A stretch of DNA of 64,000 nt from Saccharopolyspora thermophila (GTDB lineage Bacteria > Actinomycetota > Actinomycetes > Mycobacteriales > Pseudonocardiaceae): assembly GCF_014646075.1 (NCBI RefSeq), contig NZ_BMMT01000003.1:62001-126000 (forward strand), read 5' to 3'. The notes below the pieces were generated by a model. That model saw nothing but the letters and a program-made list of their open reading frames with translations, did not search any database and was not told the DNA's origin. The translations under genes and the position numbers were made by a program. Position 1 is the first letter of the stretch. Each line of letters starts with the position of its first letter. Shown here piece by piece: positions 1 through 8,330 of the stretch.

Positions 1-435
1 CACCACCGGCTCGAACATCGCGAACTGCTCGTCCAGGCCGCGGTTGAGGTTGCGGCGGGTGAAGGTCTCGGTGGCCGAGGCGAAGATCGCGATGTCCCGC
101 ACGTCCGACTCCAGCGCCCGGTCGAGGCCGCGCGAGTTCGGCACCAGCACCGGGTAGCGCACGCCCGGTGCCCGCTGCAGGCCGGCCAGCAGCTCCGCCG
201 CGTCGGCGAGCTGCGGCACCCACTCCGGGCGCACGAAGCTGGTGGCCTCCAGCACCCCGAGTCCGGCGTCGGCCAGGCGGTGCAGGAACTCCAGCTTGAC
301 GTCGAGTGGGACGATCTCCTTCTCGTTCTGCAGACCGTCGCGCGGCCCGACCTCCCAGATCGTCACGGCTGCGGGCAGCTCCCCCGGCTCCGGCGAGGCC
401 ACCTGCATGGGCAGGCCCAGTTCACGCGACGTCAT
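1..435 (-). CDS. Hydroxymethylglutaryl-CoA lyase, N-terminal part (cut by window edge)
   Basis: The 145 visible codons contain the family's substrate/metal signature near residues 27-37 (WEVGPRDGLQNEK). It is followed by VPLDVKLEFL, then by TSFVRPEWVPQL and the VLVPNSRGLDRAL strand typical of this TIM-barrel lyase. Enzymes of this family split HMG-CoA, or a related 3-hydroxyacyl-CoA, into acetoacetate and acetyl-CoA at the end of leucine degradation. The ATG at 435 is preceded by a GGAGG ribosome site. The C-terminal half, with the catalytic cysteine, lies outside the window, so the related isopropylmalate/homocitrate-type lyases cannot be fully excluded. Confidence 0.85.
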   Translation of the reverse strand, partial: MTSRELGLPMQVASPEPGELPAAVTIWEVGPRDGLQNEKEIVPLDVKLEFLHRLADAGLGVLEATSFVRPEWVPQLADAAELLAGLQRAPGVRYPVLVPNSRGLDRALESDVRDIAIFASATETFTRRNLNRGLDEQFAMFEPVV

Positions 436-488
436 CGGCGTTCCTCCGTCTCTCCTACGACGCCCGCACCTGGTCGGACCCGGCGCGG

Positions 489-983
489 TCACTCGTCCAG
501 AGCATCGTCGGTGACCTCCCGGTAGAGCAAGGTGTGCACCTTCTCCACCTGCGGGATGTCGTCGAACTCCAGCGGCTCGTCCGAAGCCGACTCGACGATC
601 AGCGTGCCGCAGCCCAGCAACCGGTCCAGCAGCCCGTGCCGGAAGCGCACCGAGTTGATCCGCGACATCGGGATGTCCACTCCGGTCCGGGTGAACACGC
701 CCTCGCGGACCATCAGCCGGTGCGTGGTGACCACGAAGTGGGTGGTGCGCCAGCGCACCAGCGGGGCGAGGGTGCACCAGATGATCAGGATCGCGCCGAC
801 CGCACCGAGGGCGATCCACACCGGCACCCGCCAGCTGGTCGTCGCGGCCAGCGCCGCGAGGTAGGAACCGCCGCCGACCACCACGAACAGGACCAGCACC
901 GGGACGACGAGCATCTTCCAGTGCGGGTGCTTGTGCACGACGACGTACTCGTCCGCCGCCAGCAGGCCATCCGGGTAGGCCAC
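489..983 (-). CDS. PH-domain (bPH2/YdbS-like) membrane protein
   Basis: A 164-residue protein with two hydrophobic helices (about 24-46 and 53-76), then a bacterial PH domain marked by THFVVTTHRLMVREGVF and IPMSRINSVRF. Such proteins are membrane anchored with the PH fold in the cytoplasm; their ligand is generally unknown. An AGGAGG six bases upstream supports the GTG at 983, although the frame stays open to a GTG at 998. It lies directly downstream of birA on the same strand, as the M. tuberculosis counterpart Rv3278c does. A cofactor role should not be inferred from position alone. Confidence 0.8.
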   Translation of the reverse strand: MAYPDGLLAADEYVVVHKHPHWKMLVVPVLVLFVVVGGGSYLAALAATTSWRVPVWIALGAVGAILIIWCTLAPLVRWRTTHFVVTTHRLMVREGVFTRTGVDIPMSRINSVRFRHGLLDRLLGCGTLIVESASDEPLEFDDIPQVEKVHTLLYREVTDDALDE

Positions 984-1029
984 GCCGATCCTCCTCACCC
1001 TCGTCGCCGGTCACCGATCACGTTACCGA

Positions 1030-1863
1030 TCAGGACCGGCGCAGGTGGACCACGTCGCCGGCGGACACCGCCGTGCTGGTGCCGTCGGCCGCGCGCACCA
1101 CGAGCCGCCCGGCCGCGTCAATGTCGGTGGCGACGCCGCGCACCTGCTCATCCGGCCCCAGTTCGACGCGCACCTGCTGACCGAGGGTGCTGCACAGGGC
1201 CCGGTACCGGTCCAGCAGGCCGGTCGCGACCACGTCCCCGCCGGTGCCCCGCCAGACGTCCTCGAGCTCGGCGAACGCCGTGAGCAACGCCACCGCGAAC
1301 GCCTCGCGGTCCACGTCCGCGCCCTGCGCCACCAACGACGTCGCGGGCAGGCCACCGGCGCCGCGCGGCAGGTCCTCGGGCCGCTGGTGGACGTTGACGC
1401 CCATGCCCAGCACCACCGCCATGCCGTCGGGTCCGGCGACGGCATCGGCCAGGATGCCCGCGCCCTTCAGCCACTCGTCGCCGTCGCCGAGCAGGAGGTC
1501 GTTCGGCCACTTCAACGCGGCCGGCACGCCGGTCTCGCGCCGCACGGTCTCGGCCAGGGCGACCCCGGCGACCAGCGGCAACCAGGCCAGGGCGGTCGGC
1601 GGCACGTCCGGCCGCAGCAGCACGCTCACGAACAGCCCGCAACCGCGCGGCGACGCCCACTGCCGCTGCAATCGGCCGCGCCCGGCCTGCTGCTCCTCGG
1701 CGATCAGCACGGTGCGGTCCGCCGCGCCGCGGCCCGCGGCGGCCACCAGGTCGGTGTTCGTCGACCCGGTGACGGTCACCACGTCCAGCGCGCGGTAGGG
1801 CCCGCGGTCGACCAGCCGCGCGCGCAGCCGGGCGCCGTCCAACAACACGGGAGTCGTCACCAC
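1030..1863 (-). CDS. birA: Biotin--[acetyl-CoA-carboxylase] ligase
   Basis: A 277-residue biotin protein ligase that would activate biotin with ATP and attach it to the carboxyl-carrier subunit of acyl-CoA carboxylases. Visible motifs are the biotinyl-AMP loop GRGRLQRQW (residues 61-69), KWPND (118-122) and KGAGIL (133-138), followed by the C-terminal SH3-like domain. There is no N-terminal DNA-binding domain, so it is a ligase only and not a biotin-operon repressor. Two GTG codons stand in tandem (1863 and 1860). A TAGGCT -10-like box at 1867-1872 would fit a leaderless transcript starting near the second one. Confidence 0.93.
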   Translation of the reverse strand: MVTTPVLLDGARLRARLVDRGPYRALDVVTVTGSTNTDLVAAAGRGAADRTVLIAEEQQAGRGRLQRQWASPRGCGLFVSVLLRPDVPPTALAWLPLVAGVALAETVRRETGVPAALKWPNDLLLGDGDEWLKGAGILADAVAGPDGMAVVLGMGVNVHQRPEDLPRGAGGLPATSLVAQGADVDREAFAVALLTAFAELEDVWRGTGGDVVATGLLDRYRALCSTLGQQVRVELGPDEQVRGVATDIDAAGRLVVRAADGTSTAVSAGDVVHLRRS

Positions 1864-1934
1864 CCCAGCCTATGTCGCGGACCGCGCGGCGGCCGGTCCC
1901 CGCGAAACCGGCTCGACCGGGACCGGTGAACGAC

Positions 1935-1972
1935 CGCGGCCCGCGGCGGTTGCTCCACCGCCGCGGGCCGCG
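1935..1972. terminator. Perfect 16-bp stem hairpin
   Basis: Arms at 1935-1950 and 1957-1972 are exact reverse complements around a six-base loop (TGCTCC). It lies just past the stop of the secreted protease gene and upstream of birA, so it probably ends protease transcription. There is no U tract, which is common for high-GC terminators. Confidence 0.75.
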
Positions 1973-1981
1973 ATCACCGGG

Positions 1982-3124
1982 TCAGCCGGTCACCAGGCGG
2001 AGGTTGTAGGCGCTCAGCGCCTCCTGCACCGGCTGGAAGTAGGTCGTCCCGCCGAAGGTGCAGTCGCCTGACCCGCCGGAGGTCATGCCCTGCGCCTGGT
2101 TGCCGCTGATGAACGAGCCGCCGGAGTCACCCGGCTCGGCGCAGACGTTGGTGCGCGTCAACCCGTAGACCGTGCCCTGGGGGTAGCGCACGGTCTGGTT
2201 CAGGGCCTGCACCGATCCGCAGTGCCACCCGGTGGTCGAGCCCGAGCGGCAGATCGACGAGCCGACCGGGGCGACCGACGCGCCGGAAACCAGGCGGGTG
2301 CTGCCGTTGTAGAGGTTCACCCGAGGCTGGGGGGTCCAGCTGGAGTTGGTGGCCACCCAGGCGTAGTCGTTGCCGGGGAACGACGAGTCTCGGAAGGTGC
2401 CCATCGAAACCCCGTTGTAGCCCTGCACCGCGGTGCCGGCTGTGCCGCAGTGGCCGGCGGTCACGAAACCACCCGCACCGGAGGACGTGCGTACCGAGAA
2501 GCCCACCGAGCAGCGCCCACCCATGTAGTAGGCATCCCCGCCGATGATGTCGTAGAACGGGCGGGGCGACTCGGCGACCTCCTCGACGCGGACGGCGTCG
2601 CTGGCCGCGCGCACCCGGGTGAGGAAGTCCTCGGTGGCAGCGTCGCGCTGCGCGCGGTTCACCGACACCACGACGCTGTTGGACCGCACGTCCACGTACC
2701 AGCCCGTGACGGCGCGGGGTGCCGTGGACTCCATGCTGTCCAGCATGGACTTCGCGGCGTCCAGCTCCCGCGCGCTGTTCGGCACGACCACCGCCTCCGC
2801 ACCGGCTTCACGCACCGTCCGCGCCGCAGCACCGTCGGTCACCGCGACGACCAGTTCGGCCCGCGCGGCGTCGAAGTAGGAACCGGCGAAGGAGTCCCCG
2901 GTCGACCGGCGCAGCGTCTCGTCGAGCCGCATGGCCTCGGCTTCCTGCACCAACCGGGCCCGCGCCTGCGGTGCGGTCAGGCCGAAGTCGCGCTGCATCG
3001 CCGCCAGCAGCTCGGATGCCACGTCGGGGGTCGGTGCGGCGGTGGACGGGACCGCCAGTGCGGCGATCGTGCCAGCGGCGAGCACGGCCGCGCCGAGCAG
3101 CCGAACGGTTCTTCTCCGACTCAT
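1982..3124 (-). CDS. Secreted S1-family (streptogrisin/alpha-lytic type) serine protease precursor
   Basis: The 380-residue product begins with an Arg-rich n-region, a hydrophobic core and an AxA cleavage site (residues 1-30). A propeptide of about 160 residues follows, and the mature protease starts near residue 191 (YDIIGG). The catalytic triad is visible: His225 in TAGHC, Asp253 in GNDYAW and Ser334 in GDSGG. The cysteine pairs and overall length match streptogrisins, which need the propeptide as a folding chaperone. Upstream codons exist as far as 3235, but the ATG at 3124 opens a proper signal peptide. It is likely exported by Sec or Tat and self-processed. Confidence 0.92.
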   Translation of the reverse strand: MSRRRTVRLLGAAVLAAGTIAALAVPSTAAPTPDVASELLAAMQRDFGLTAPQARARLVQEAEAMRLDETLRRSTGDSFAGSYFDAARAELVVAVTDGAAARTVREAGAEAVVVPNSARELDAAKSMLDSMESTAPRAVTGWYVDVRSNSVVVSVNRAQRDAATEDFLTRVRAASDAVRVEEVAESPRPFYDIIGGDAYYMGGRCSVGFSVRTSSGAGGFVTAGHCGTAGTAVQGYNGVSMGTFRDSSFPGNDYAWVATNSSWTPQPRVNLYNGSTRLVSGASVAPVGSSICRSGSTTGWHCGSVQALNQTVRYPQGTVYGLTRTNVCAEPGDSGGSFISGNQAQGMTSGGSGDCTFGGTTYFQPVQEALSAYNLRLVTG

Positions 3125-3530
3125 GGTCGTCTCCCTAGATCCATGTGCAGGGATCACCCGCGCGTGGCCGATCGCGGCCGAGATGCGCGCGGGAGCTTGG
3201 TCCACCCCGGCCGTCGCCGGGACGTGCGGGATCACCCGGTGATCAGCCGGGTCGGTGAGGAGAGGAGTTGGCGGACCGGTCCGCTCGCGAGACGGCGGCC
3301 CGTACGCAGAACATTAGGATCAGTCCGCCAAAAAGGACACCACTGTTCGGAGCATCCTGCGCGGCCGAGAGGTCGCGCGACCCGGAAGTCCCTCCGTCAC
3401 AACGATTCTCGGTGTTGCGGTCGTGTTTCGTGCGATTCCACAACAGGTTTCGCGACCCCCGCGGACAAATCCGGGAAAGCTGGTGAAAGGCGCCGGGGAG
3501 CCGCGCCGCCGGCCCGCTACCATCGCAGTC
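3125..3530. other. Divergent intergenic region between protease and maf genes
   Basis: About 400 bp with no convincing gene. It must hold the protease promoter on the minus strand and, at its right end, the maf promoter. It is less GC-rich than its surroundings around 3300-3330. No strong repeat or RNA structure is visible. Confidence 0.5.
3518..3523 (+). promoter_or_regulatory. -10 box (TACCAT) of a probable leaderless maf transcript
   Basis: The hexamer ends seven bases before the GTG start of maf, leaving no room for a ribosome-binding site. Transcription would therefore start at or next to the start codon. Confidence 0.5.
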
Positions 3531-4166
3531 GTGCGTTTCGTGCTCGCCTCCGCTTCTCCCGCCCGCCTGTCCGTCCTGCGCGCCGCCGGGATCGAGCCGC
3601 TGGTGCGGGTCTCCGGGGTGGACGAGGACGCGGTGGCCGCCGCGCTGACCGACCCCACCCCGGCCGAACTGGTCACCGCGCTGGCGCGGGCCAAGGCGGA
3701 CGCCGTGGCCGCCGAGATCGCCGCGGCGGAACCAGACGCGGTGGTCGTCGGCTGCGACTCGATGCTGCGGACCGCGCAGGGCGAGGTGGTCGGCAAGCCC
3801 GGCACCCGCGAGGCCGCCGCGAAGCGGTGGGCGGACAACGCCGGCAGCACGGGGTACCTGGTGACCGGGCACGCCGTGGTCCGGCTGACCGGCGGCGAGG
3901 TCAGCGAACGGGCGCAGGGGCATGTGAGCACCGCGGTCCGTTTCGGCCGGCCGACCGAGGCCGAGCTGGACGCCTACCTGGCGACCGGGGAGCCGCTGCA
4001 CGTGGCGGGCGGGTTCACGCTGGAGGGCTTCGGCGGGTGGTTCGTGGAGGGCGTCGACGGTGACCCGTCCAGCGTGCTCGGCATCAGCCTGCCGCTGACC
4101 CGTCGGCTGCTCGCCGAGGTCGGGGTCGGGGTCGTGACGTTGTGGAACACGCCGAACGCGCAGTGA
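3531..4166 (+). CDS. maf: Maf-family nucleoside triphosphate pyrophosphatase
   Basis: A 211-residue protein with the Maf N-terminal signature LASASPARLSVLRAAGI, the catalytic/metal aspartate segment VVGCDSML, GKPGTREAA and a C-terminal GGFTLEGFGGWF block. Family members hydrolyse non-canonical or modified NTPs to monophosphates (house cleaning) and have been linked to septation. The GTG at 3531 puts the conserved VRFVLASASP at the extreme N-terminus; the open frame extends upstream but carries no conserved sequence. Its place near birA matches M. tuberculosis Rv3282. Confidence 0.9.
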   Translation: MRFVLASASPARLSVLRAAGIEPLVRVSGVDEDAVAAALTDPTPAELVTALARAKADAVAAEIAAAEPDAVVVGCDSMLRTAQGEVVGKPGTREAAAKRWADNAGSTGYLVTGHAVVRLTGGEVSERAQGHVSTAVRFGRPTEAELDAYLATGEPLHVAGGFTLEGFGGWFVEGVDGDPSSVLGISLPLTRRLLAEVGVGVVTLWNTPNAQ

Positions 4167-4399
4167 CACCATGATCAGCGCATTCGGGTGAACATGAACA
4201 CAATTCGGTTACCTCTGGATTAGTGAGGACTTGCGGGTAGTTACAACTGTTCGCGATGGGAACCGGGTGGTATCTGACCTCGCGCCTGCACGTCGACCTG
4301 CGACGGCAGGCCAGCTCTACCTGTCCGTGATCTGACGCGCCGAAACCCGGCGCCGATCCGGCCTGCGCAGTCCCACTTCCCCGAATCCAGGAGATTCTT

Positions 4400-5734
4400 G
4401 TGCCTTCCCACCCTGGGCGATCGCGCCCGCGCCTCAACCCCAAGCTGTTCGCCGTCGCCGTGGTCGCCTCGCTCGTCGTGGGCGCGCTCCTCGGCTGGAT
4501 CGCCAAGCAGACCGGAGCCGACTGGCTGGTCACCACCCTGGACACCATCGGCTCGACGTTCACCAAGCTGCTCACCTTCACCGTGTTGCCACTGATCTTC
4601 ACCGCGATCGTGGTGGGCATCGACAGCCTGCGCGGCGTCGGCGGTGGGCGCGCCGCCGCGCGGCTCGGCGGCAAGACGGCGCTGTGGTTCGCCATCACCT
4701 CGCTGATCGCCGTGCTGATCGGCCTGGCCGTCGGCTGGCTGTTCCAGCCCGGGCGCGGCCTGGTCATCGAACCCGACCCGGACAAGCTCGAAGCGATCGG
4801 CCAGAAGACGCAGGGCTCCTGGCTGGATCTGGTCAACGGCCTGGTGCCGAGCAACCTGATCAGCGCCTTCGCCGAGGGCGAGACGCTGCAGGTGGTGTTC
4901 GTCGCGCTGATCATCGGCGCGGCCAGCTACAGCCTGGGCGACAAGGCGGCGCCCTTCGTCACCATCAACAAGGCGGCCTTCGAGATCATCCAGCGCGTCC
5001 TCGGCTGGATCATCCGACTCGCCCCGCTGGGCACGCTCGGCCTCATCGGCAACGCGGTGGCCAGCTACGGCAACGAGTTCTTCGTCCCGCTGCTGAAGCT
5101 GATCAGCTCCACCTACGTGGCGTGCGCGCTGGTCCTGTTCGGGATCTACCCGCTGCTGCTGGCCCTCGTCGCCCGGGTCAGCCCGGCCCGGTTCTTCGCG
5201 AAGGCGTGGACGGTGCTGCAGTTCGCCTTCGTCTCCCGCTCCTCCAGCGCCAGCCTCCCGCTGACCCGGCAGACCGCGGAGAACCTGGGGGTGCCGTCGT
5301 CCTACGCGAGCTTCGCGGTGCCGCTGGCCACCACGACCAAGATGGACGGCTGCGCCGCGATCTACCCGGCCATCGGGTCGATGTTCATCGCGAACCTCTT
5401 CGGCCTCCAGCTCGGCCCGGTGCAGTACCTGACCATCGTCGCGGTCGCGGTGTTCGGCTCGATCGCCACCGCGGGCGTCACCGGCTGGTTCACCATGCTG
5501 ACGCTGACCGTCGGCGCGCTGGGCTTCCCGCCCGAGGTGGTCGCCACCGGCATCGCCATCGCCTACGCGGTGGACCCGATCATGGACATGATGCGCACCG
5601 CCACCAACGTCGGCGGCCAGATCGTGGTCCCGGTGGTCGTGGCCCGCAGCGAGGGCCTGCTCGACGACGAGGTCCTCGCCCGGCCGAGCGCGCCACCGCT
5701 GCTCGACAGGGAGCGCGCCCTCACCGGAGCCTGA
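4400..5734 (+). CDS. Dicarboxylate/amino acid:cation symporter (DAACS family)
   Basis: A 444-residue integral membrane protein with a short basic N-terminus and at least eight hydrophobic segments. The serine-rich re-entrant loop (SRSSSASLPLTRQTAEN) and the TM7 cation-site motif (TTKMDGCAAIYPA, a variant of NMDGTA) identify the GltP/DctA family, which couples uptake of glutamate, aspartate or C4-dicarboxylates to Na+ or H+. The GTG start follows CAGGAGATTCTT with good spacing. It is monocistronic, with a 233-bp upstream region. The substrate cannot be told from sequence. Confidence 0.9.
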   Translation: MPSHPGRSRPRLNPKLFAVAVVASLVVGALLGWIAKQTGADWLVTTLDTIGSTFTKLLTFTVLPLIFTAIVVGIDSLRGVGGGRAAARLGGKTALWFAITSLIAVLIGLAVGWLFQPGRGLVIEPDPDKLEAIGQKTQGSWLDLVNGLVPSNLISAFAEGETLQVVFVALIIGAASYSLGDKAAPFVTINKAAFEIIQRVLGWIIRLAPLGTLGLIGNAVASYGNEFFVPLLKLISSTYVACALVLFGIYPLLLALVARVSPARFFAKAWTVLQFAFVSRSSSASLPLTRQTAENLGVPSSYASFAVPLATTTKMDGCAAIYPAIGSMFIANLFGLQLGPVQYLTIVAVAVFGSIATAGVTGWFTMLTLTVGALGFPPEVVATGIAIAYAVDPIMDMMRTATNVGGQIVVPVVVARSEGLLDDEVLARPSAPPLLDRERALTGA

Positions 5735-5820
5735 CCGGTCGTTCCTCCCGGCGGAGTCCACCCAAGGTCGTCCGGCCGTTCACCTCGGCGCGAGGGGCTC
5801 TTCCGGCGGTCATCCGACCG

Positions 5821-5826
5821 TAGGAT
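5821..5826 (+). promoter_or_regulatory. -10 box (TAGGAT) upstream of the DUF1707 gene
   Basis: It ends six bases before the GTG at 5833, again the geometry of a leaderless transcript. Confidence 0.45.
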
Positions 5827-5832
5827 GACGGT

Positions 5833-6195
5833 GTGGAGAACGGTCGACGGGGCAGGGATCTGCGGGTCGGCGACCCCGAGCGGGAACGCGCCATGCAGCT
5901 GCTTGGCGAGCACTTCACCGCCGGACGCCTCGACGTCCAGGAGTACGACGAGCGCTGCCAGCGGGCCGCCGCCGCACGGATCCGCTCCGAGCTGGACGCG
6001 CTGTTCCGCGACCTGCCCGAGCCACACCCAGCCACCCCGCCCATCCCGGTGAAACCATCGGTCCCGGCCGCGAAGGTGGTGTTCGCGGTGTGCGCGGTGG
6101 CGTTGGCGGTGGTCCTGCTGTTGGCGGCGCGCCAGTTCGGGCTGCTGCTGTTGCTGCCCCTGCTGGTGGTGTTCTGGTTCTCCTGGCGACGCTGA
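5833..6195 (+). CDS. DUF1707 (SHOCT-like) membrane protein
   Basis: A 120-residue protein. Residues 9-63 form the DUF1707 domain (LRVGDPERERAMQLLGEHF, then GRLDVQEYDERCQRA and LDALFRDLP), common in actinobacterial envelope proteins of unknown role. A proline-rich linker and two closely spaced hydrophobic stretches (about residues 76-95 and 99-117) complete it, so the DUF1707 domain probably sits in the cytoplasm. The GTG start is set by the family N-terminus. It is probably transcribed alone. Confidence 0.8.
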   Translation: MENGRRGRDLRVGDPERERAMQLLGEHFTAGRLDVQEYDERCQRAAAARIRSELDALFRDLPEPHPATPPIPVKPSVPAAKVVFAVCAVALAVVLLLAARQFGLLLLLPLLVVFWFSWRR

Positions 6196-6230
6196 CGCTC
6201 GACCTACCGCCACCGCCGACCGGGCTTCGT

Positions 6231-6236
6231 TACGGT
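6231..6236 (+). promoter_or_regulatory. -10 box (TACGGT) upstream of the DUF3558 lipoprotein gene
   Basis: It ends seven bases before the ATG at 6244, consistent with a leaderless transcript. It also argues against the in-frame GTG at 6235, which it overlaps. Confidence 0.4.
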
Positions 6237-6243
6237 GAAGGTC

Positions 6244-6891
6244 ATGCGATGGATCATCGGGGCGCTCGGCGCGGCGACGGCCGCGGCCACCCTCACCGGC
6301 TGCGGCCTGTGGTACTCCGAGCGCGCGGTCGGCACGGCACCGCCGTCGCCCCCGCCGCCGCCGCCGCCGACGACGAGCGCTCCCCCGCCGCCGCGACCGT
6401 TCGAGCTCGGCCTCGACGGCGTCGACCCGTGCCGCCTGCTCACCGACGACCAGCGCAACCAGCTGGGCTTCGACCGCGACCCGATCCCCGACTCCGAGGC
6501 GGGCTTCGGGAACGCGGCGACGTGCAGTTACCGCAACACCACCGGCAAGGTGGGGGCCCGGTTGGCGCTGATCACCACCGAGGGCATGGGCGTGTGGACC
6601 GACGACACCGCGCAGGTGGAGGCGACGCCGGTGGTGATCGGCGGCTTCCCGGCACTGGTGATCAAGACCCCCGGGCTGGACCTGTCCTGCAACGTCGCGG
6701 TGGACGTGGCCGAGGGCCAGCACCTCGACGTCCTCTACCGCGACGACGGCGGGCGGCCACCGCCACCGGTCGACCAGTTGTGCGCCGGGGCGCAGCGCGT
6801 GGCCGAGGACGCCATCAGCACGCTCGCGGAACTCGAGCTCGTGACGTCCGGCACCCGGTCCAGCGACGCCGAATCGGGCGCCACGAATTGA
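6244..6891 (+). CDS. DUF3558-type secreted lipoprotein
   Basis: A 215-residue lipoprotein with a signal peptide and LTGC lipobox (Cys near residue 20), then a Pro/Ser-rich spacer with a run of prolines. The DUF3558-like domain includes VDPCRLLTDDQRNQLGF, a second cysteine in ATCSYRN and a C-terminal LCAGAQRVAEDAI segment. Such lipoproteins are numerous in Pseudonocardiales and sit on the outer face of the membrane; their function is unknown. The gene is followed by the WXG-like/PPE/EspG module, a recurring neighbourhood for this family. Confidence 0.82.
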   Translation: MRWIIGALGAATAAATLTGCGLWYSERAVGTAPPSPPPPPPPTTSAPPPPRPFELGLDGVDPCRLLTDDQRNQLGFDRDPIPDSEAGFGNAATCSYRNTTGKVGARLALITTEGMGVWTDDTAQVEATPVVIGGFPALVIKTPGLDLSCNVAVDVAEGQHLDVLYRDDGGRPPPPVDQLCAGAQRVAEDAISTLAELELVTSGTRSSDAESGATN

Positions 6892-7107
6892 ACACGCTAC
6901 GCAACGGGGCGGGGCGGAGCGAAAGCGATACTCACCGCGTATGGAGCACTCCCCAGCGTGACGATTGGTGACTACAGTGGTCCGCGGACGTTTGAGTAGC
7001 TTGAGCGTTCGGGTGCCCCGCACCCGGTGGACGCCGCCGCCCACCTGAGCGTTCAAGCGCAAGGGCCCGCACCCGTACCCGGCCCGTGACCTGTGGGAGG
7101 GGAAGAC

Positions 7108-7482
7108 GTGCCGCTCACTGCTCCGTGGGGTGACAGCTCGACCGATGCCCTGCCGGGAACGTCCGGCGGCTCCGTGCAGATCGATCCCGCCGCCATCCCG
7201 AGGCTGGTCAACGCGCTGCAGGAATCGCTGGACGCGGTCGGCCTGCAGATCGAGCACGCCATCACCGAACTGCGGATCCGCCCGTGGGCGGGCGATCCGA
7301 TCAGCGCCGACGCGGCCGAGGAATTCAACCGGCGCTCCCTCGGCGGTGGTGACGACGCGCTGACCGCCCTGTGCGGCTACCGCGACCAGCTACAGGCCGC
7401 CGCCGAGTCCTTGCAGCGCGCCAACCGCCAGTACGAGCGGATCGACGAGGACAGCGCCGCAGGTATCGGCGGGGGTTGCTGA
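7108..7482 (+). CDS. WXG100/PE-like small helical protein of a type VII secretion module
   Basis: A 124-residue, mostly helical protein. VQIDPAAIPRLVNALQESLD and a later PWAGDPISADAAEEFNRR helix resemble PE/WXG100-like ESX substrates, but no clear WxG turn is present. The GTG at 7108 follows GGGAGGGGAAGAC, a strong ribosome site, so the earlier TTG/GTG codons in this frame are unlikely. The PPE gene starts five bases after its stop. By analogy with PE/PPE pairs, the two products may form a heterodimer for export; that is inference. Confidence 0.65.
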   Translation: MPLTAPWGDSSTDALPGTSGGSVQIDPAAIPRLVNALQESLDAVGLQIEHAITELRIRPWAGDPISADAAEEFNRRSLGGGDDALTALCGYRDQLQAAAESLQRANRQYERIDEDSAAGIGGGC

Positions 7483-7487
7483 CACCG

Positions 7488-8330
7488 ATGAGCGACCACC
7501 GCTGGCAGGGGTACCGCCACGCTGAGCTGTACGCGCAGATCCACGAGGGACCGGGCCCGGAGGGCTCGGTCGACAGTGTCCGGCGCTGGAGCGAGCTGAC
7601 CCGCACGCTCGGCGAAATCGACTCCGGGCTGGCCGCCGCCCTGTCCTCGGCGATGGCCGGGTGGCAGGGCGCCGCCGCCGACAGCGCGCACGACGGCGTG
7701 CGGCCGCTGGGCGACTGGGCCGCGCAGGCGCAACAGGCCGCGAACCTGATGCGGGAGCGCGCCGAGCAGCAGGCGGAGTTCATCAGTAAGGCGCGCCACG
7801 ACATGCCCCCGCCGGTGCAGGTGACCTCCGAGGAACCCAGCACCGCCGAGTCGCTGCTCATCCACCTGTTCGGCGGGCAGACCGACTACGAGCGGCAGGA
7901 GGCCGAGCAGCACGCCGCCGAGCAGCGGGCGTTCCAGGTGATGCGCACCTACGAGGCGTCAACGGTGGCCAACACGACGTCGCTCGCATCGTTCACGCCG
8001 CCGCCGCGGGTGGTTGTGGACGCCCCGGTCGCCGGTGGCCCGTCGGCACATGGTGGCCACCCGCCGGTGACGATCAGCTGGGCGGCGCCCGCCGCACGCG
8101 TGCCGGTGTCGCCGCACGTCGGCGAGCAGCGCCCCGCACGGCCCGGCGGTGCGGGCCCGACGCGCGGCGACGGGCGCTCGACCGGGCCCGGCCCCGGCGG
8201 CAAGCGGGCGCGGCGGGAGCGCGACGACCCGGTCGACCGGAAGGTGACCGAGCAGGTCGGGCGGCCGGGCGGGTTCTTCGACGCACCGCAGACCCTGTCC
8301 CGCCCGGTGATCGGTGGCGAGCCCGGTTGA
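7488..8330 (+). CDS. PPE-domain protein (putative ESX substrate)
   Basis: A 280-residue protein. Residues 1-110 form the helical PPE-like region, with WQGYRHAELYAQI, WSELTRTLGEIDSGLAAAL and the WQGAAADSA turn that corresponds to the WxG loop. A Pro/Ala/Gly-rich low-complexity tail follows and ends in FFDAPQTLSRPVIGG. The strictly conserved PPE triplet of mycobacteria is not at the N-terminus. The ATG at 7488 lies five bases after the upstream gene, and its stop overlaps the EspG start, so the three genes are probably one transcript with coupled translation. Confidence 0.75.
   Translation: MSDHRWQGYRHAELYAQIHEGPGPEGSVDSVRRWSELTRTLGEIDSGLAAALSSAMAGWQGAAADSAHDGVRPLGDWAAQAQQAANLMRERAEQQAEFISKARHDMPPPVQVTSEEPSTAESLLIHLFGGQTDYERQEAEQHAAEQRAFQVMRTYEASTVANTTSLASFTPPPRVVVDAPVAGGPSAHGGHPPVTISWAAPAARVPVSPHVGEQRPARPGGAGPTRGDGRSTGPGPGGKRARRERDDPVDRKVTEQVGRPGGFFDAPQTLSRPVIGGEPG

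Noticed and set aside
2222-4063. Plus-strand open frame across the protease gene and maf
   Set aside because: It covers an evident protease gene in antisense and then maf in the wrong frame, with low-complexity Arg/Gly sequence.
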